Assembly: GCA_964507105.1 (NCBI GenBank)
Contig: CAZDOR010000001.1
Location: forward strand, 51,332-115,331
DNA length: 64,000 bases
Direction: 5' to 3'
Origin: PWPS01 sp964507105
GTDB lineage: Bacteria > Patescibacteriota > Minisyncoccia > Minisyncoccales > PWPS01
The notes under the pieces were generated by a model. It was not told the origin of the DNA and searched no databases. It saw only the letters and a list, made by a program, of their open reading frames with translations. This document shows positions 24,725 through 34,119 of the stretch, piece by piece. Both the position numbers and the translations under genes were made by a program. How positions within the stretch are numbered: position 1 is the stretch's first letter; every line of letters begins with the position of its first letter.

Positions 24725-25907
24725 CTATCTTTGCAAATCTTTTTTTTCCTATTTTTATAACCATACCATTTCTAATTTCAAGATTATCTTTCCAGTTTTT
24801 AATTTTTTCACCGTTAATTTTGACTGCTCCTTGTTTAATCAATCTTTTTGACTGGGACTTGGAATCGACCAAGCCGGTAGCATAAACCAAATTCAAAACC
24901 CCCATTTCTTTTTTTTCAATTTCGATTTCGGGCATTTCATCCGGAACTCCCCCCTTTTCAAAAACTTTTTCAAATTCTTTTTCTGCCTCTTCAGCTTTTT
25001 TTTCATCATAATAAAGTGCGACTATCGCTTTTGCCAGTTCCTTTTTTATTTTTTTCGGATTTTTCTTTCTTAAATCCTTTTTGACTCTTTTAAGTTCACT
25101 TTCTCCGTAAAAAGCACAAAGATCGAAATAATTAATAATCAGATCGTCTTTAAGGGAAAGAATTTTTCCGTACATATTTTTCGGGTCGTCGGTTATATTC
25201 ACCGTATTTCCCCAACTGGTGGACATTTCCCTTCCGTCCAACCCGTAAAGCATTTCGGAAGTAATTATCATCTGAGGATCCTGTCCATAAAATTTCTGAA
25301 CTTTCCTTCCCGTTTTTAAATTAAATAATTGGTCGAATCCTCCTATTTCTACATCCGCCTCAATGGCAACCGAATCATAACCCTGAAGAAGAGGATATAA
25401 AATTTCATGCATTCCTATCGGTTTTTCCTTATCCCATCTTTCTTTAAAATTTCTTCTCCTGATCATCTGTTGAGCAGTAAATTCCATAGCAAGAGGAATC
25501 AGTTCCTCCAATCTGAAATCATTAAACCATTCACTGTTGTATCTAACTTCAACTTTTTCCATATCCAAAATCCTGCCGAGTTGTTTTTTATAGTCTTTCA
25601 TATTTTCCTTAATCTCTTCGTTACTCAACCTTTTCCTCATCTCCTTTTTGTCCGATGCATCTCCTATTTTTGCAGTAAAATCTCCAATAATAAAAACCAC
25701 TCGACTACCCAATTCTTGAAAAAACCTAAGTCTCCAAAGCATGGAAGCATGACCCAAGTGAAAATCTTTTCCGGTCGGATCCAATCCGAGTTTAACCGTC
25801 AATTTTTCTCCTCTTTTTAATTTTTTTTTGAGTTTTTTCTTACCGATTATATCTTCAGTTCCTTTCTCCAATATATTACTTATAAGTTCTTTCTTGTTTT
25901 TGTTCAT
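24714..25907 (-). CDS. tyrS: Tyrosyl-tRNA synthetase
   Basis: A 397-residue class I synthetase for tyrosine. Seen: KLGLDPTGKDFHLGHASML with HLGH at 50-53, the tyrosine pocket block around residues 165-195 (LYPLLQGYDSVAIEADVEIG), the signature region REMSTSWGN at 226-234, and a C-terminal S4 RNA-binding domain (LIKQGAVKINGEKI). The KMSKS motif is present as E227-M-S-T-S231, so its first lysine is replaced by glutamate (see findings). It is convergent with ruvC. Confidence 0.95.
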   Translation of the reverse strand: MNKNKKELISNILEKGTEDIIGKKKLKKKLKRGEKLTVKLGLDPTGKDFHLGHASMLWRLRFFQELGSRVVFIIGDFTAKIGDASDKKEMRKRLSNEEIKENMKDYKKQLGRILDMEKVEVRYNSEWFNDFRLEELIPLAMEFTAQQMIRRRNFKERWDKEKPIGMHEILYPLLQGYDSVAIEADVEIGGFDQLFNLKTGRKVQKFYGQDPQMIITSEMLYGLDGREMSTSWGNTVNITDDPKNMYGKILSLKDDLIINYFDLCAFYGESELKRVKKDLRKKNPKKIKKELAKAIVALYYDEKKAEEAEKEFEKVFEKGGVPDEMPEIEIEKKEMGVLNLVYATGLVDSKSQSKRLIKQGAVKINGEKIKNWKDNLEIRNGMVIKIGKKRFAKIVKK

Positions 25908-25962
25908 GATCCTTATTTGCAGATTAAAGTAGAAAAGGATTTTAAATTAAACGAGGATATGG

Positions 25963-25968
25963 TATAAT
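25963..25968 (+). promoter_or_regulatory. Probable promoter -10 box of the penicillin-binding protein gene
   Basis: Perfect TATAAT overlapping an in-frame ATG at 25967. Transcription would start near 25975, which excludes that ATG and selects the ATG at 25979 as a near-leaderless start. Confidence 0.55.
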
Positions 25969-25978
25969 GTTAGCCGAA

Positions 25979-27859
25979 ATGAAAAAAAGAGTCAAAAAAA
26001 CTAAAGAGGTCATCTCCGTATTTTTCTACCTTTTATTGATTTTTATTTTTCTGACGGTGCTTGTCGGCTCCTTGAGTTTTATTTATTTTGCCAGGGACCT
26101 ACCCAGACCGGAAGATTTCGTGGGAAGAAGCGTAAGCAGACCGACCAGAATATACGACAGAACAGGAGAGAACTTATTGTACACGATTCACGGAGAAGAA
26201 AGAAGAGATTTAATAGGTATTGAAGAAGTTCCGGATCATTTAATTTATGCTCTGCTCGCTGCAGAGGATTCTAATTATTACGATCACTTCGGAATCGATA
26301 TGAGAGGAATAGGTAGATCAATACTCATTAACCTGAGAGAACGAAATATTTCTGCCGGCGGTTCAACTATTTCACAACAAGTAGTGAGATCGGCTATGCT
26401 TACCCGAGAGAGGACTTTCATGAGAAAAATAAGAGAGGTTATTTTAACCTTGGAAATGGAAAGAAGATACGATAAAAATCAAATATTGGAATTTTACCTT
26501 AATCAAATATCCTTCGGTCATAATGTTTATGGAATTGAAACCGCATCTCAATCTTTTTTTGGAAAACCCGCTTCGGAGTTAACTTTAGGGGAGTCGGCCA
26601 TTTTAGTAGCTATGATTCGTTCTCCTTCAGCCCTTTCTCCTTACAGCAAAAACACAGCCGCACTAACGGGGAGAAAAAATTACATATTGAATAGAATGGA
26701 GGAATTAAATTATATAACCGAAAAAGAAAAAAAGCAGGCTTTGGATGAAGAGCCGGAATTTTCAAGATTTAGAAATTATTTAAAAGCGCCTCATTTCGTT
26801 ACGGAAATAAAAAAAGAACTTAAACAAACCTACGGTGAAGATTTTTTAAAACGGAGTGGTTTAAAAATATATACCACCCTGGATTATGATCTCCAAAAAA
26901 GAACTGAAACCATTGTAGACGTGTTAACTTCTCAAAACAGCGAACAATACAACTCCCATAATATGTCTGTAGTCGTAAATGATCCGAATACGGGTGAGAT
27001 TTTAGCCATGGTCGGTTCAGCAGATTATCACGGAGATAAATATCCTTCCGATTGTGTTCCCGGAAACACTTGTCTATTCGATCCTTATACCAACGTGGCT
27101 ATGCGAGGAAGGCAGCCCGGATCGGCATTCAAGCCGTTCGTTTATGCCGAAGCTTTCCGTAACGGATATGACGGAAATACTACAGTTGTAGATGAAAAGA
27201 AAAACTTTGGCACCGAATCCGATCCTTACGTACCAAGAAATTATGACGGAAATTACAGAGGAGAAGTAACATTAAGACAATCTTTAGCTCAATCATTAAA
27301 TGTTCCTTCCGTGAAAGTGCTGGATGAAAAAGCGGGAATTCCCGAAAGTATAGAATTAGCCGAAAGGTTCGGCATAACCACTCTTACCGAAGATCCTTAT
27401 TATTACGGTTTACCTCTCGTTCTGGGTGGGGGAGATGTTAAATTATTGGAATTAACTTCTGCTTACGGAGTATTCGCTACCGAAGGATTAAAAACTCCTC
27501 CTCAATCGATTTTAAGTATAGAAAACTCAAACGGAGATATTATATATGAAAAAAATTCCACCCCCAGAAGAGTACTGGAAGCTTCCGTTGCTCAAGAAAT
27601 AACCGATATTTTAAGTGATAATGAATCCCGAGCTCCGATATTCGGCAGTAATTCGGTATTACATTTTGAAGACAGAGAAATAGCCGTAAAAACCGGATCA
27701 ACTCAAAACTTTAGAGATGGTTGGGCCGTCGGATATAATGAAAATGTAGTTGTCGGAGTATGGACGGGTAATAACAATAATCAATCGATGGTCAATGCTC
27801 CCGGATTATCCGTAGCGGGACCGGCATGGAGAATGATCATGAAACAAACCATCAACTAA
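25979..27859 (+). CDS. Class A penicillin-binding protein (PBP1A type)
   Basis: A 626-residue bifunctional peptidoglycan synthase: one N-terminal transmembrane helix (about 14-42), a GT51 glycosyltransferase with catalytic Glu96 in AAEDSNYYDHFGID and GGSTISQQVVR, then a transpeptidase domain with SAFK (Ser382), SLN in SLAQSLNVPS, and KTG at about 571-573. All three transpeptidase motifs are intact. So the cell can make cross-linked peptidoglycan, in line with the 3D and M23 proteins here. It is convergent with dnaN and the ends overlap by 4 bases. The frame extends to an ATG at 25967, rejected because it lies inside the -10 box. Confidence 0.95.
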   Translation: MKKRVKKTKEVISVFFYLLLIFIFLTVLVGSLSFIYFARDLPRPEDFVGRSVSRPTRIYDRTGENLLYTIHGEERRDLIGIEEVPDHLIYALLAAEDSNYYDHFGIDMRGIGRSILINLRERNISAGGSTISQQVVRSAMLTRERTFMRKIREVILTLEMERRYDKNQILEFYLNQISFGHNVYGIETASQSFFGKPASELTLGESAILVAMIRSPSALSPYSKNTAALTGRKNYILNRMEELNYITEKEKKQALDEEPEFSRFRNYLKAPHFVTEIKKELKQTYGEDFLKRSGLKIYTTLDYDLQKRTETIVDVLTSQNSEQYNSHNMSVVVNDPNTGEILAMVGSADYHGDKYPSDCVPGNTCLFDPYTNVAMRGRQPGSAFKPFVYAEAFRNGYDGNTTVVDEKKNFGTESDPYVPRNYDGNYRGEVTLRQSLAQSLNVPSVKVLDEKAGIPESIELAERFGITTLTEDPYYYGLPLVLGGGDVKLLELTSAYGVFATEGLKTPPQSILSIENSNGDIIYEKNSTPRRVLEASVAQEITDILSDNESRAPIFGSNSVLHFEDREIAVKTGSTQNFRDGWAVGYNENVVVGVWTGNNNNQSMVNAPGLSVAGPAWRMIMKQTIN

Positions 27860-28977
27860 TTATTTTTTATAGGCATCACTACGTATAAAAAATCATCGTT
27901 ACCGACGGGGATTATTTTGCCGGGACTTTCTCCATCATTCACGGAAAAAACTATTTCCGAAGACTCTATTTCGGATAATCCATCTTTTAAAAAGCGGTGA
28001 TTAAAAGAAATTTTAATATCACCCCCTTCAACTTTTCCTTTCATTTCGGTTTCATAATTTCCAAGATCATTATCTTGACTCAGTATATTTATTTTATTTT
28101 CACTATTAATTTCCAACGTAACTTCATTAACTTTACCACTAAACAAGCTGGCAGCTTTTATTTTATTTAAAAATTCTTTCTTATTCAATAAAATCTCAGT
28201 ATCCGTTTTTTCCGGTATAATGGATTCATAATCCGGATATTTTCCTTCAATGAGTTTAGAAGTAAGTTGTATTTTGGGATGGTCCGTTTTCTCCATTTCG
28301 GATTCAAACAAAACTTGATTCGAATCGAACAAAATTTTTAATTCATTTTCATTATCAAAAACATTTAAAATTTCTTTGGCTGCTTTTCGAGGTAATATAA
28401 AATTAAAGTTATCCGAAACTTTTTCTTCTAAAAAAACAGTTTTTTCCGCTAATCTATAACTGTCAGTAGCGGCTAATTTCAACGTATTTCCATTAAATTG
28501 AAAATAGACTCCTGATATTTCAGGTTTAACTTTAGTGCTGGAAGGAATGTCAACTACTTGACTTAATCCTTTTAGAAAACCTTCCGTTTTTACTTTTATT
28601 TCTTTATTTTTCTCAATTGTCGGTATTATAGGAAAATCTTCCGGATCGAGTCCTTTTATTTTCGTTTTATATTCTTCACATTCAACAAGAATATCATTAT
28701 TTTTAGTTTCTATTTCAACATTTTTTTCCTTTGGTAGTAAATTTATAAAACTGGAAAAAACATCCAAAGGTATTGTAACTTTCCCTTCTTGTTCAGCTTT
28801 ATTTAAAGACCACCATTTTACCCCTATTTCCAAATCGGTTGCCGAAATGCATAAAAAATTATCTTTAATTTCCAATAAAATATTTTTTAAAATAGGAAGA
28901 GAAGCTGATTTGGTTGCTATTCTTCCGGTGGTTAAAACTCCTTCTTTTAAATTATTTTGAATTATTTTGAATTTCAT
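27856..28977 (-). CDS. dnaN: DNA polymerase III beta subunit (sliding clamp)
   Basis: A 373-residue ring-forming clamp that gives the replicative polymerase its processivity. It has three repeated clamp domains: the opening FKIIQNNLKEGVLTTGRI, LPILKNILLEI, ISATDLEIGVKW, then SGVYFQFNGNTLKLAATDSYRLA in domain 2, and the C-terminal VVMPIKNN (the usual end is P-M-R-x). Placed directly downstream of dnaA, the classical order. Only dnaA precedes it; recF and gyrB do not follow. Confidence 0.96.
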   Translation of the reverse strand: MKFKIIQNNLKEGVLTTGRIATKSASLPILKNILLEIKDNFLCISATDLEIGVKWWSLNKAEQEGKVTIPLDVFSSFINLLPKEKNVEIETKNNDILVECEEYKTKIKGLDPEDFPIIPTIEKNKEIKVKTEGFLKGLSQVVDIPSSTKVKPEISGVYFQFNGNTLKLAATDSYRLAEKTVFLEEKVSDNFNFILPRKAAKEILNVFDNENELKILFDSNQVLFESEMEKTDHPKIQLTSKLIEGKYPDYESIIPEKTDTEILLNKKEFLNKIKAASLFSGKVNEVTLEINSENKINILSQDNDLGNYETEMKGKVEGGDIKISFNHRFLKDGLSEIESSEIVFSVNDGESPGKIIPVGNDDFLYVVMPIKNN

Positions 28978-29189
28978 AATATCTATTTATTTTTATTTTC
29001 TATTTATTATTGATTATTAGTTACCTGGATAACTTTTATTTTTAACTTATTTTAAAAGGGAAAAAAGTGATTAATATCCTTTTATAAAATAGTTAAAAAA
29101 TTGTTAATAATCTCTCCTTTTTAATTTTACTCTTTTTTATAAACTGTTATTACTCAAATTATAAAGTTCTTTTTAACAATTTTTCCACA
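28978..29189. other. AT-rich dnaA-dnaN intergenic region
   Basis: 212 bases, very AT-rich, without a gene. It holds TTTTCCACA at 29181-29189 (one mismatch to the DnaA box TTATCCACA) and, on the minus strand, TTATCCAGG at about 29024-29032 (two mismatches). It may be a second part of a bipartite origin or the dnaN promoter region; nothing decides between them. Confidence 0.4.
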
Positions 29190-30530
29190 TTAAACGGAAA
29201 GCATCATTTGTTTTATTAAAGAAAGTTCTTCTTTCATATCTTCGTTCTCATTTTTCAATTTCTTTTTGATTTTTTTATAAGAATACATGACCGTAGTGTG
29301 ATCTTTACCACCTATTTTTTTACCTATAAAAGGAAAGGAATATTCTAACTCTTCTCTTAATAAATACATTGCAACCTGACGCGGTTTAACTATCTCTTTT
29401 TTTCTTGAACTGCTTTTAATGTCATTTTCGGAAATATTATAAAATTTAGTTACCGCCTTTATTATCTGGTCGGGAGAAATATTTTTGGTCGGGGATTCTA
29501 ATAAATTTTTAAGTATTTTTTCTGCTTCTTTTATTGTTATTTTTTTCCCGGTTAATTTTTGGTGGGCTACTAATTTATTCAAGGCTCCTTCCAGTTCCCT
29601 TATATTTTTTTGGATATTCTCTGCTATATAAAGACAAACATCGTTCGATATTTTAATTTTTTTCTCTTGAGATTTATTTTTTAGAATAGCCAACCTGGTT
29701 TCTAAATCGGGAAAATTTATATCCGCTATCATCCCTCCTTCGAAACGTGATCTTAATCTTTCGGTCAAAGCTTTTATGGATTTAGGAGGACGATCGGAAG
29801 AAAGAATAATTTGTTTATTTTTTTCGTATAAATCATTAAAAGTATGAAAAAACTCTTCTTGAGTTTTTTCTTTTCCGGATAAGAATTGTATGTCATCTAT
29901 AATTAAGATGTCCACATTTTTGTATTTTGATTTGAATTTTTCCATTTTTCCGTTTCTTATTCCGTTAACCACTCCGGTAATGAATTTTTGTGCAGGAATA
30001 TATTTTACTTTTTTCGATGTTTTTTTTATTTTATTTCCTATGGATTGTAGAAGATGAGTTTTTCCCAATCCTACTTTTCCATAAATAAAAAGGGGATTGT
30101 ATACAGTACCAGGATTTTCCGCAACGGCGTAAGCTGCAGCATGAGAAAGTTCATTAAACGGACCGACTACAAAATTATCAAAAGTATATTTCGGATTAAG
30201 GTTTGTGTCGGCATCTACATTAAATTCTTCAAACTCCATCTGTTTTTCATTTTTTTTCACTTCATCCGTTTTCTTTTTATTTTCTCTTTTTTTTATAACG
30301 AAATTTATTGAATTTATTTTTTCCTCCACACTTTTTGCAGCGTCCAAAATAGTTTCGTTATGTTTATTTTTTAGCCACTCTTTAGTAAATGAATTGGGTA
30401 CGGCCACTTTTAGTTCATCATCTTCGAATTCCAAAAGTCTCGTATTTTTAAACCAAGTGTTGAAGTGGGCTTGAGATATATTTATTTTTACTTCAGCCAG
30501 TATCGATTGCCAGAGTTTTTCCTTTTTCAT
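29190..30530 (-). CDS. dnaA: Chromosomal replication initiator protein DnaA
   Basis: A 446-residue AAA+ initiator that binds DnaA boxes and opens the origin. Domain I at 1-80 (LWQSILAEVKINISQAHFNTWF), a charged linker, domain III with Walker A GKVGLGKT at 151-158, Walker B ILIIDDIQFLSGKE and the box VII LTERLRSRFEGG, and domain IV with the DNA-binding signature KKIGGKDHTTVMYSY. An extended -10 box (TGT-TATAAT) lies 24-29 bases upstream, and DnaA-box-like sites lie beyond it, suggesting autoregulation. Confidence 0.97.
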   Translation of the reverse strand: MKKEKLWQSILAEVKINISQAHFNTWFKNTRLLEFEDDELKVAVPNSFTKEWLKNKHNETILDAAKSVEEKINSINFVIKKRENKKKTDEVKKNEKQMEFEEFNVDADTNLNPKYTFDNFVVGPFNELSHAAAYAVAENPGTVYNPLFIYGKVGLGKTHLLQSIGNKIKKTSKKVKYIPAQKFITGVVNGIRNGKMEKFKSKYKNVDILIIDDIQFLSGKEKTQEEFFHTFNDLYEKNKQIILSSDRPPKSIKALTERLRSRFEGGMIADINFPDLETRLAILKNKSQEKKIKISNDVCLYIAENIQKNIRELEGALNKLVAHQKLTGKKITIKEAEKILKNLLESPTKNISPDQIIKAVTKFYNISENDIKSSSRKKEIVKPRQVAMYLLREELEYSFPFIGKKIGGKDHTTVMYSYKKIKKKLKNENEDMKEELSLIKQMMLSV

Positions 30531-30553
30531 TTTTTGATATTTTAACTACGAAA

Positions 30554-30582
30554 ATTATAACATAAATGGTATTTGAGGAAAA
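30554..30582 (-). promoter_or_regulatory. Probable dnaA promoter
   Basis: Minus strand: TGT-TATAAT with the TATAAT at 30559-30554, preceded after 17 bases by a weak TTTTCC. The start would be near 30547. The DnaA-box-like sites at 30591-30611 lie just upstream. Confidence 0.5.
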
Positions 30583-30734
30583 CTGGAAAAAGTGGATAAT
30601 TTTGTGGAAAAATTGTTTAAAATAACTTGAAAAAATATTATTAATTTTACTGTTATTTTCTTTTTTCCGTTTTTTTCTATAAGTTTTTAACATAGTTTTC
30701 CACATACTTTTCAAGGTTTATTAATATTTCGTTT

Positions 30735-30763
30735 TTGACTTTTATTTTTTTTTCAATTAAAAT
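30735..30763 (+). promoter_or_regulatory. Promoter of the rnpA-yidC-jag operon
   Basis: TTGACT at 30735-30740, exactly 17 bases, TAAAAT at 30758-30763. Transcription would start near 30770, giving a leader of about 29 bases to the rnpA ATG. Confidence 0.65.
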
Positions 30764-30798
30764 TCGTTACAGCATTAAAATTAGATATTCATTAAAAA

Positions 30799-31134
30799 AT
30801 GCTTCCAAAGAACAAAAGGCTTAAAGGTAAAAAAGAATTTGATTTTACCTTTAAAAATGGAGATCACTACGGCGATGAAATATTTACGGCTAAAATATTG
30901 AAGAGAAAAGATAACGAATTTAAAATAGGAATAGTTGCTCCGGTTAAAAAATTCAAGAAAGCGACGGAAAGAAATAAAATTAAAAGAATAATGAGGGAAG
31001 CTGCAAAAAATATTGATTTTAAGGGAGTAAATGTGATATTTATTGCTAAAGAAAAAGTTATCGGAAAGGAGATAGATGATATAAAAAAAAGAATGGAAAG
31101 CATATTGTTAAATTTTAAAAGTAAAAAGAAATGA
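30799..31134 (+). CDS. rnpA: Ribonuclease P protein component
   Basis: A 111-residue basic protein that binds RNase P RNA and supports tRNA 5' processing. It has the family opening LPKNKRLKGKKEFDFTFKNG (rewritten here as the N-terminal block 2-21), GIVAPVKKFKKATERN and the conserved helix RNKIKRIMREAA at 58-69, in which the usual RNR is RNK. It sits in the classical rnpA-yidC-jag operon but without rpmH before it. Its TGA stop overlaps the yidC ATG by 4 bases. The RNA subunit gene was not recognised in the window. Confidence 0.94.
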   Translation: MLPKNKRLKGKKEFDFTFKNGDHYGDEIFTAKILKRKDNEFKIGIVAPVKKFKKATERNKIKRIMREAAKNIDFKGVNVIFIAKEKVIGKEIDDIKKRMESILLNFKSKKK

Positions 31135-31826
31135 TAAGTGATTTCTTTTATGTAGTTTTTTATCAACCGCTTTTTAATTTGTTGGTCTTTTTTTATAATA
31201 CTTTCGGTGATTTAGGAGTAGCGGTGGCTTTAGTTACTTTAATAGTGAAGGGGATTTTATATCCCATTTCCGCGAAGGCAACGAAATCCCAGCAGGCGCT
31301 TAAAGAAATACAACCGAAGGTTAAGGAATTACAAGAGGAATATAAAGATGACAAAGAAAAACAGGCGGAAAAGGTCTTAGAGCTTTACAACAAGGAAGGA
31401 GTCAGTCCGTTTTCCGGAATATTTCCACTTTTTATTCAATTTCCGGTAATTATAGCTCTTTTTCAAATTTTCAGGAGAGGGCTGGGAGCCGGAGAATTAG
31501 TACACTTATATAATTTTGTAAATAACCCGGAAGTGGTTGAATATTTGTCGTTCGGAATTTTAGATCTGTCGGAACCGAACATTATTTTGGCCGTTTTAGC
31601 CGGCATGGGACAGTTTATACAGGTCAGAATAACAATGCCTTCAAGTGAAGATAGTGAAGATAGTGAAGAAAAAAAGGGATTGGGATCAATAATGAAGAGT
31701 CAGATGAAGTTCGTTTTACCAATTTTCACCGTTTTTATACTTTCGAGTCTTCCTGCCGCTGTAGGTGTGTATTGGGTAATCACAGTAATATTTTCTATTT
31801 TTCAACATAAAATGATTAAAAAATAA
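31131..31826 (+). CDS. yidC: Membrane protein insertase YidC
   Basis: A 231-residue Oxa1/YidC-type insertase without the large periplasmic domain of E. coli, as in Gram-positive-type and CPR proteins. Five hydrophobic segments; the conserved hydrophilic-groove arginine stands in the cytoplasmic/first-helix region VALVTLIVKGILYPIS as lysine-K at position ~40 (the family often has R); then QQALKEIQPKVKELQEEYKDD, the coiled C1 hairpin, and GIFPLFIQFPVIIALFQ. No lipoprotein box. Overlaps rnpA by 4 bases. Confidence 0.93.
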   Translation: MISDFFYVVFYQPLFNLLVFFYNTFGDLGVAVALVTLIVKGILYPISAKATKSQQALKEIQPKVKELQEEYKDDKEKQAEKVLELYNKEGVSPFSGIFPLFIQFPVIIALFQIFRRGLGAGELVHLYNFVNNPEVVEYLSFGILDLSEPNIILAVLAGMGQFIQVRITMPSSEDSEDSEEKKGLGSIMKSQMKFVLPIFTVFILSSLPAAVGVYWVITVIFSIFQHKMIKK

Positions 31827-31827
31827 G

Positions 31828-32295
31828 ATGTTAAAAGAAAAAGATATCCGAAAAGCGAAAAAAATAGCGAAAGGGTTTTTTAAGCGGATAGATTCGAGCA
31901 TCGACGTAGATACAGAGAAGGGAAGAGATAAAAATATAGAAATAAACGTCAGAATGGACGAACCACAAGTTTTAATCGGTGAAGGAGGGAAGACATTGAA
32001 AGGAGTAGAAAGATTGCTCAGGTTAGCGCTCAGAAACAATATAGACGAGAAATTCTATGTTAATCTGGATATAAATGGATATAAGAGAAAGAAGAAGAAA
32101 TATTTAGAGGAAAGAGCTCAGGAGGTGGCGAATGAGGTGTCTCTTACCGGCGTGAAAAAAAAGATGCCGGCTTTACCGGCAAGTGAGAGAAGAATAATTC
32201 ATATGGAACTTGAAAAGAGAAAAGATGTAACAACGGAAAGCGTTGGTCGGGAACCGGAAAGACAGGTCGTGGTAAAGCCCTCTTCGGATCAATAA
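31828..32295 (+). CDS. khpB: Jag/KhpB-type RNA-binding protein (KH plus R3H)
   Basis: A 155-residue cytoplasmic RNA-binding protein. The KH domain carries the GxxG loop as GEGG at 51-54 in VLIGEGGKTLKGVERLL; the R3H domain is LPASERRIIHMELEK with R121 and H125. The N-terminal Jag_N domain of the B. subtilis homologue is missing. In Firmicutes KhpA/KhpB bind many small RNAs and affect cell elongation and division. It starts one base after the yidC stop and its last 7 bases overlap the 3' end of the convergent virB4 gene. Confidence 0.93.
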   Translation: MLKEKDIRKAKKIAKGFFKRIDSSIDVDTEKGRDKNIEINVRMDEPQVLIGEGGKTLKGVERLLRLALRNNIDEKFYVNLDINGYKRKKKKYLEERAQEVANEVSLTGVKKKMPALPASERRIIHMELEKRKDVTTESVGREPERQVVVKPSSDQ

Positions 32296-34109
32296 TTATC
32301 CATTCGATCTTCTCTTTTTCTCTTTTTCTCTTTTATTTTTCTTATTTCTTCAGGAGTTGAAGTGATTATTTGGTCTTCCGTATGGGAGGCCATTACTTTT
32401 ATGGCTACGTGTTTTTTTCCCGCGAAAAATATACCTTCTCCTACCTCTCCTTCAAGAAGAACATATTTTTCCTGATCAGTTAGATTAAACGTATCTTGAA
32501 CCATATTTATAACGGCTGAAGACTGTTTCATTAAGAATCTCAATGCGGAATTGGTTATTATGGGTTTTCCGTATTCGGACTTCATGAAATCGGCTACATC
32601 CTGAGTTATTGTTGTCACTCCCAAACCGTATTTTCTTGATCTTTTTACCAAACCGAACAGAAATGAGGCTCCGTCTTCATTTTGCATCATCCACCAAGCT
32701 TCATCTATTACCAAAACCCTTCTTCTTTTGGTTTGGGTTATCGTTTTCCATATGAAGCGCATTATCATAAACATTGCCATCGGCCGCAGCTCATCCTCCA
32801 GATCTCGGATCCCGAATACGGTCATGTTGTTGTTCATGGAGATGTTTGAATATTGATTGAAAAATTCGGAGTATGCTCCGCGGGTGAATTTTCTTAATCT
32901 CATTATTAAAGAATTAGTTCCTTCCATTGATTCCAGCACTTGTTCCAAGTCGGAAAGTAGAGGGGTTTTTTCTTCCCAGGTTGCAGGATCGCTGTCCGGA
33001 GTAATGTCTTTTGCGGCGTAGACTTCTCGTAGAGCTTGGTCTATTATCGCGTCTTCTTCTTCCGTTAATCCTCCGAGCATTATTCTGATGAATCCGACCA
33101 AGTTGATGATATTCGTTCTCAATGCGTCCTCGGGACGTTGTCCTTCTTCCGGAGGAGGAATTTCAAGGGGGTTTATGTGACTGTCGGATCCGAGTGATAT
33201 GTCATAGAATTCACCTCCCACTTCTTCAGCGAGTGATTTATATTCGTTTTCGGGATCAAGTATTATTACGTCCACACCCCTCATCAGCGTTCTCAATGCC
33301 TGAAGCTTAACCAGATAAGATTTACCCGATCCGGAAACTCCGAAAACTACCTGGTTCGGGTTTTCCAGACTAAATCGGTCAAAAAGAACGAGAGATTTAT
33401 TGTGCATATTTATTCCGTACAGAATCCCCTCGTTTGAACTTAAGTCCGAAGAAACAAAGGGAAAAATACTCGACAGGGGGCGAGTGTTCATTCTCGTGTG
33501 GTGTTTTAATTTGTCGAGACCGTAGGGAGAGGTACTTATGAATCCTTCTTTTTGCTGAAATAGAGATGGTTTTATATAAACAACCTTGGATTCGAAAATA
33601 GATCTCAGGCTGTTTTGTATATCGGAGAGCTCTTTTTCATTGTCACCGTAAATAGTTATGTAAAGACCGAATTTGAACATTCTTTCTTCCGCCGATTGCA
33701 GTTTATCTCTCAGTTCTTCCAGATCGGAATAAGCTGTTTCGAGAACCGGGTCACGAACGAGCCCCTTTTCCTTGTTTTCCGAAATTTGAGCCTGAACTTC
33801 GGTGGTTTTTTTTCTGAGTTTTTTTAATGTTTCCGCCGTGTCGACGGGATGGATGAAAAAAGATATATCCATCTGAACATCCAAATTTATAATCGGAGAA
33901 AGCCAACCGCTGGTGAGGTAATGCGGATATGAGAAAACAAAAAATGATCTTGCCAATTTTTCACCAAATTTAATTTGATTTTGCTCTTCCTGAATGAATG
34001 AGGGAGCAACTACGTCCTTTATGGTTAAAGTGGATGAGTCAAGCGAAGGGTTGGTGTTTTTATCAAGACCGAGTATTTTATCCAATTTTTTATTTATAAA
34101 ATCAAACAT
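32289..34109 (-). CDS. virB4: VirB4-family conjugation/secretion ATPase
   Basis: A 606-residue AAA/HerA-type ATPase that energises type IV secretion-like machines at the inner face of the membrane. Walker A is GVSGSGKS at 257-264, DVIILDPENEYKSLAEEVGG follows, and Walker B is VLVIDEAWWMM with the VirB4-type EAWW; then RKYGLGVTTITQDVADF and FLMKQS. The N-terminal 240 residues resemble the VirB4/TraC N domain. It is the last gene of a three-gene operon after PrgI and a TraC-like protein. Confidence 0.92.
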   Translation of the reverse strand: MFDFINKKLDKILGLDKNTNPSLDSSTLTIKDVVAPSFIQEEQNQIKFGEKLARSFFVFSYPHYLTSGWLSPIINLDVQMDISFFIHPVDTAETLKKLRKKTTEVQAQISENKEKGLVRDPVLETAYSDLEELRDKLQSAEERMFKFGLYITIYGDNEKELSDIQNSLRSIFESKVVYIKPSLFQQKEGFISTSPYGLDKLKHHTRMNTRPLSSIFPFVSSDLSSNEGILYGINMHNKSLVLFDRFSLENPNQVVFGVSGSGKSYLVKLQALRTLMRGVDVIILDPENEYKSLAEEVGGEFYDISLGSDSHINPLEIPPPEEGQRPEDALRTNIINLVGFIRIMLGGLTEEEDAIIDQALREVYAAKDITPDSDPATWEEKTPLLSDLEQVLESMEGTNSLIMRLRKFTRGAYSEFFNQYSNISMNNNMTVFGIRDLEDELRPMAMFMIMRFIWKTITQTKRRRVLVIDEAWWMMQNEDGASFLFGLVKRSRKYGLGVTTITQDVADFMKSEYGKPIITNSALRFLMKQSSAVINMVQDTFNLTDQEKYVLLEGEVGEGIFFAGKKHVAIKVMASHTEDQIITSTPEEIRKIKEKKRKREDRMDNY

Positions 34110-34119
34110 GCGTTTAAAG

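Larger units (their letters stand above)
30531..30798. other. Candidate replication origin (oriC) between dnaA and rnpA
   Basis: 268 very AT-rich bases between divergent dnaA and rnpA. DnaA-box-like sites: TTATCCACT on minus (30591-30599, one mismatch), TTTTCCACA on minus (30603-30611, one mismatch) and TTTTCCACA on plus (30696-30704). Between them lie AT tracts suited to unwinding. rpmH (L34), which usually lies between dnaA and rnpA, is not found in any frame. Confidence 0.6.
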
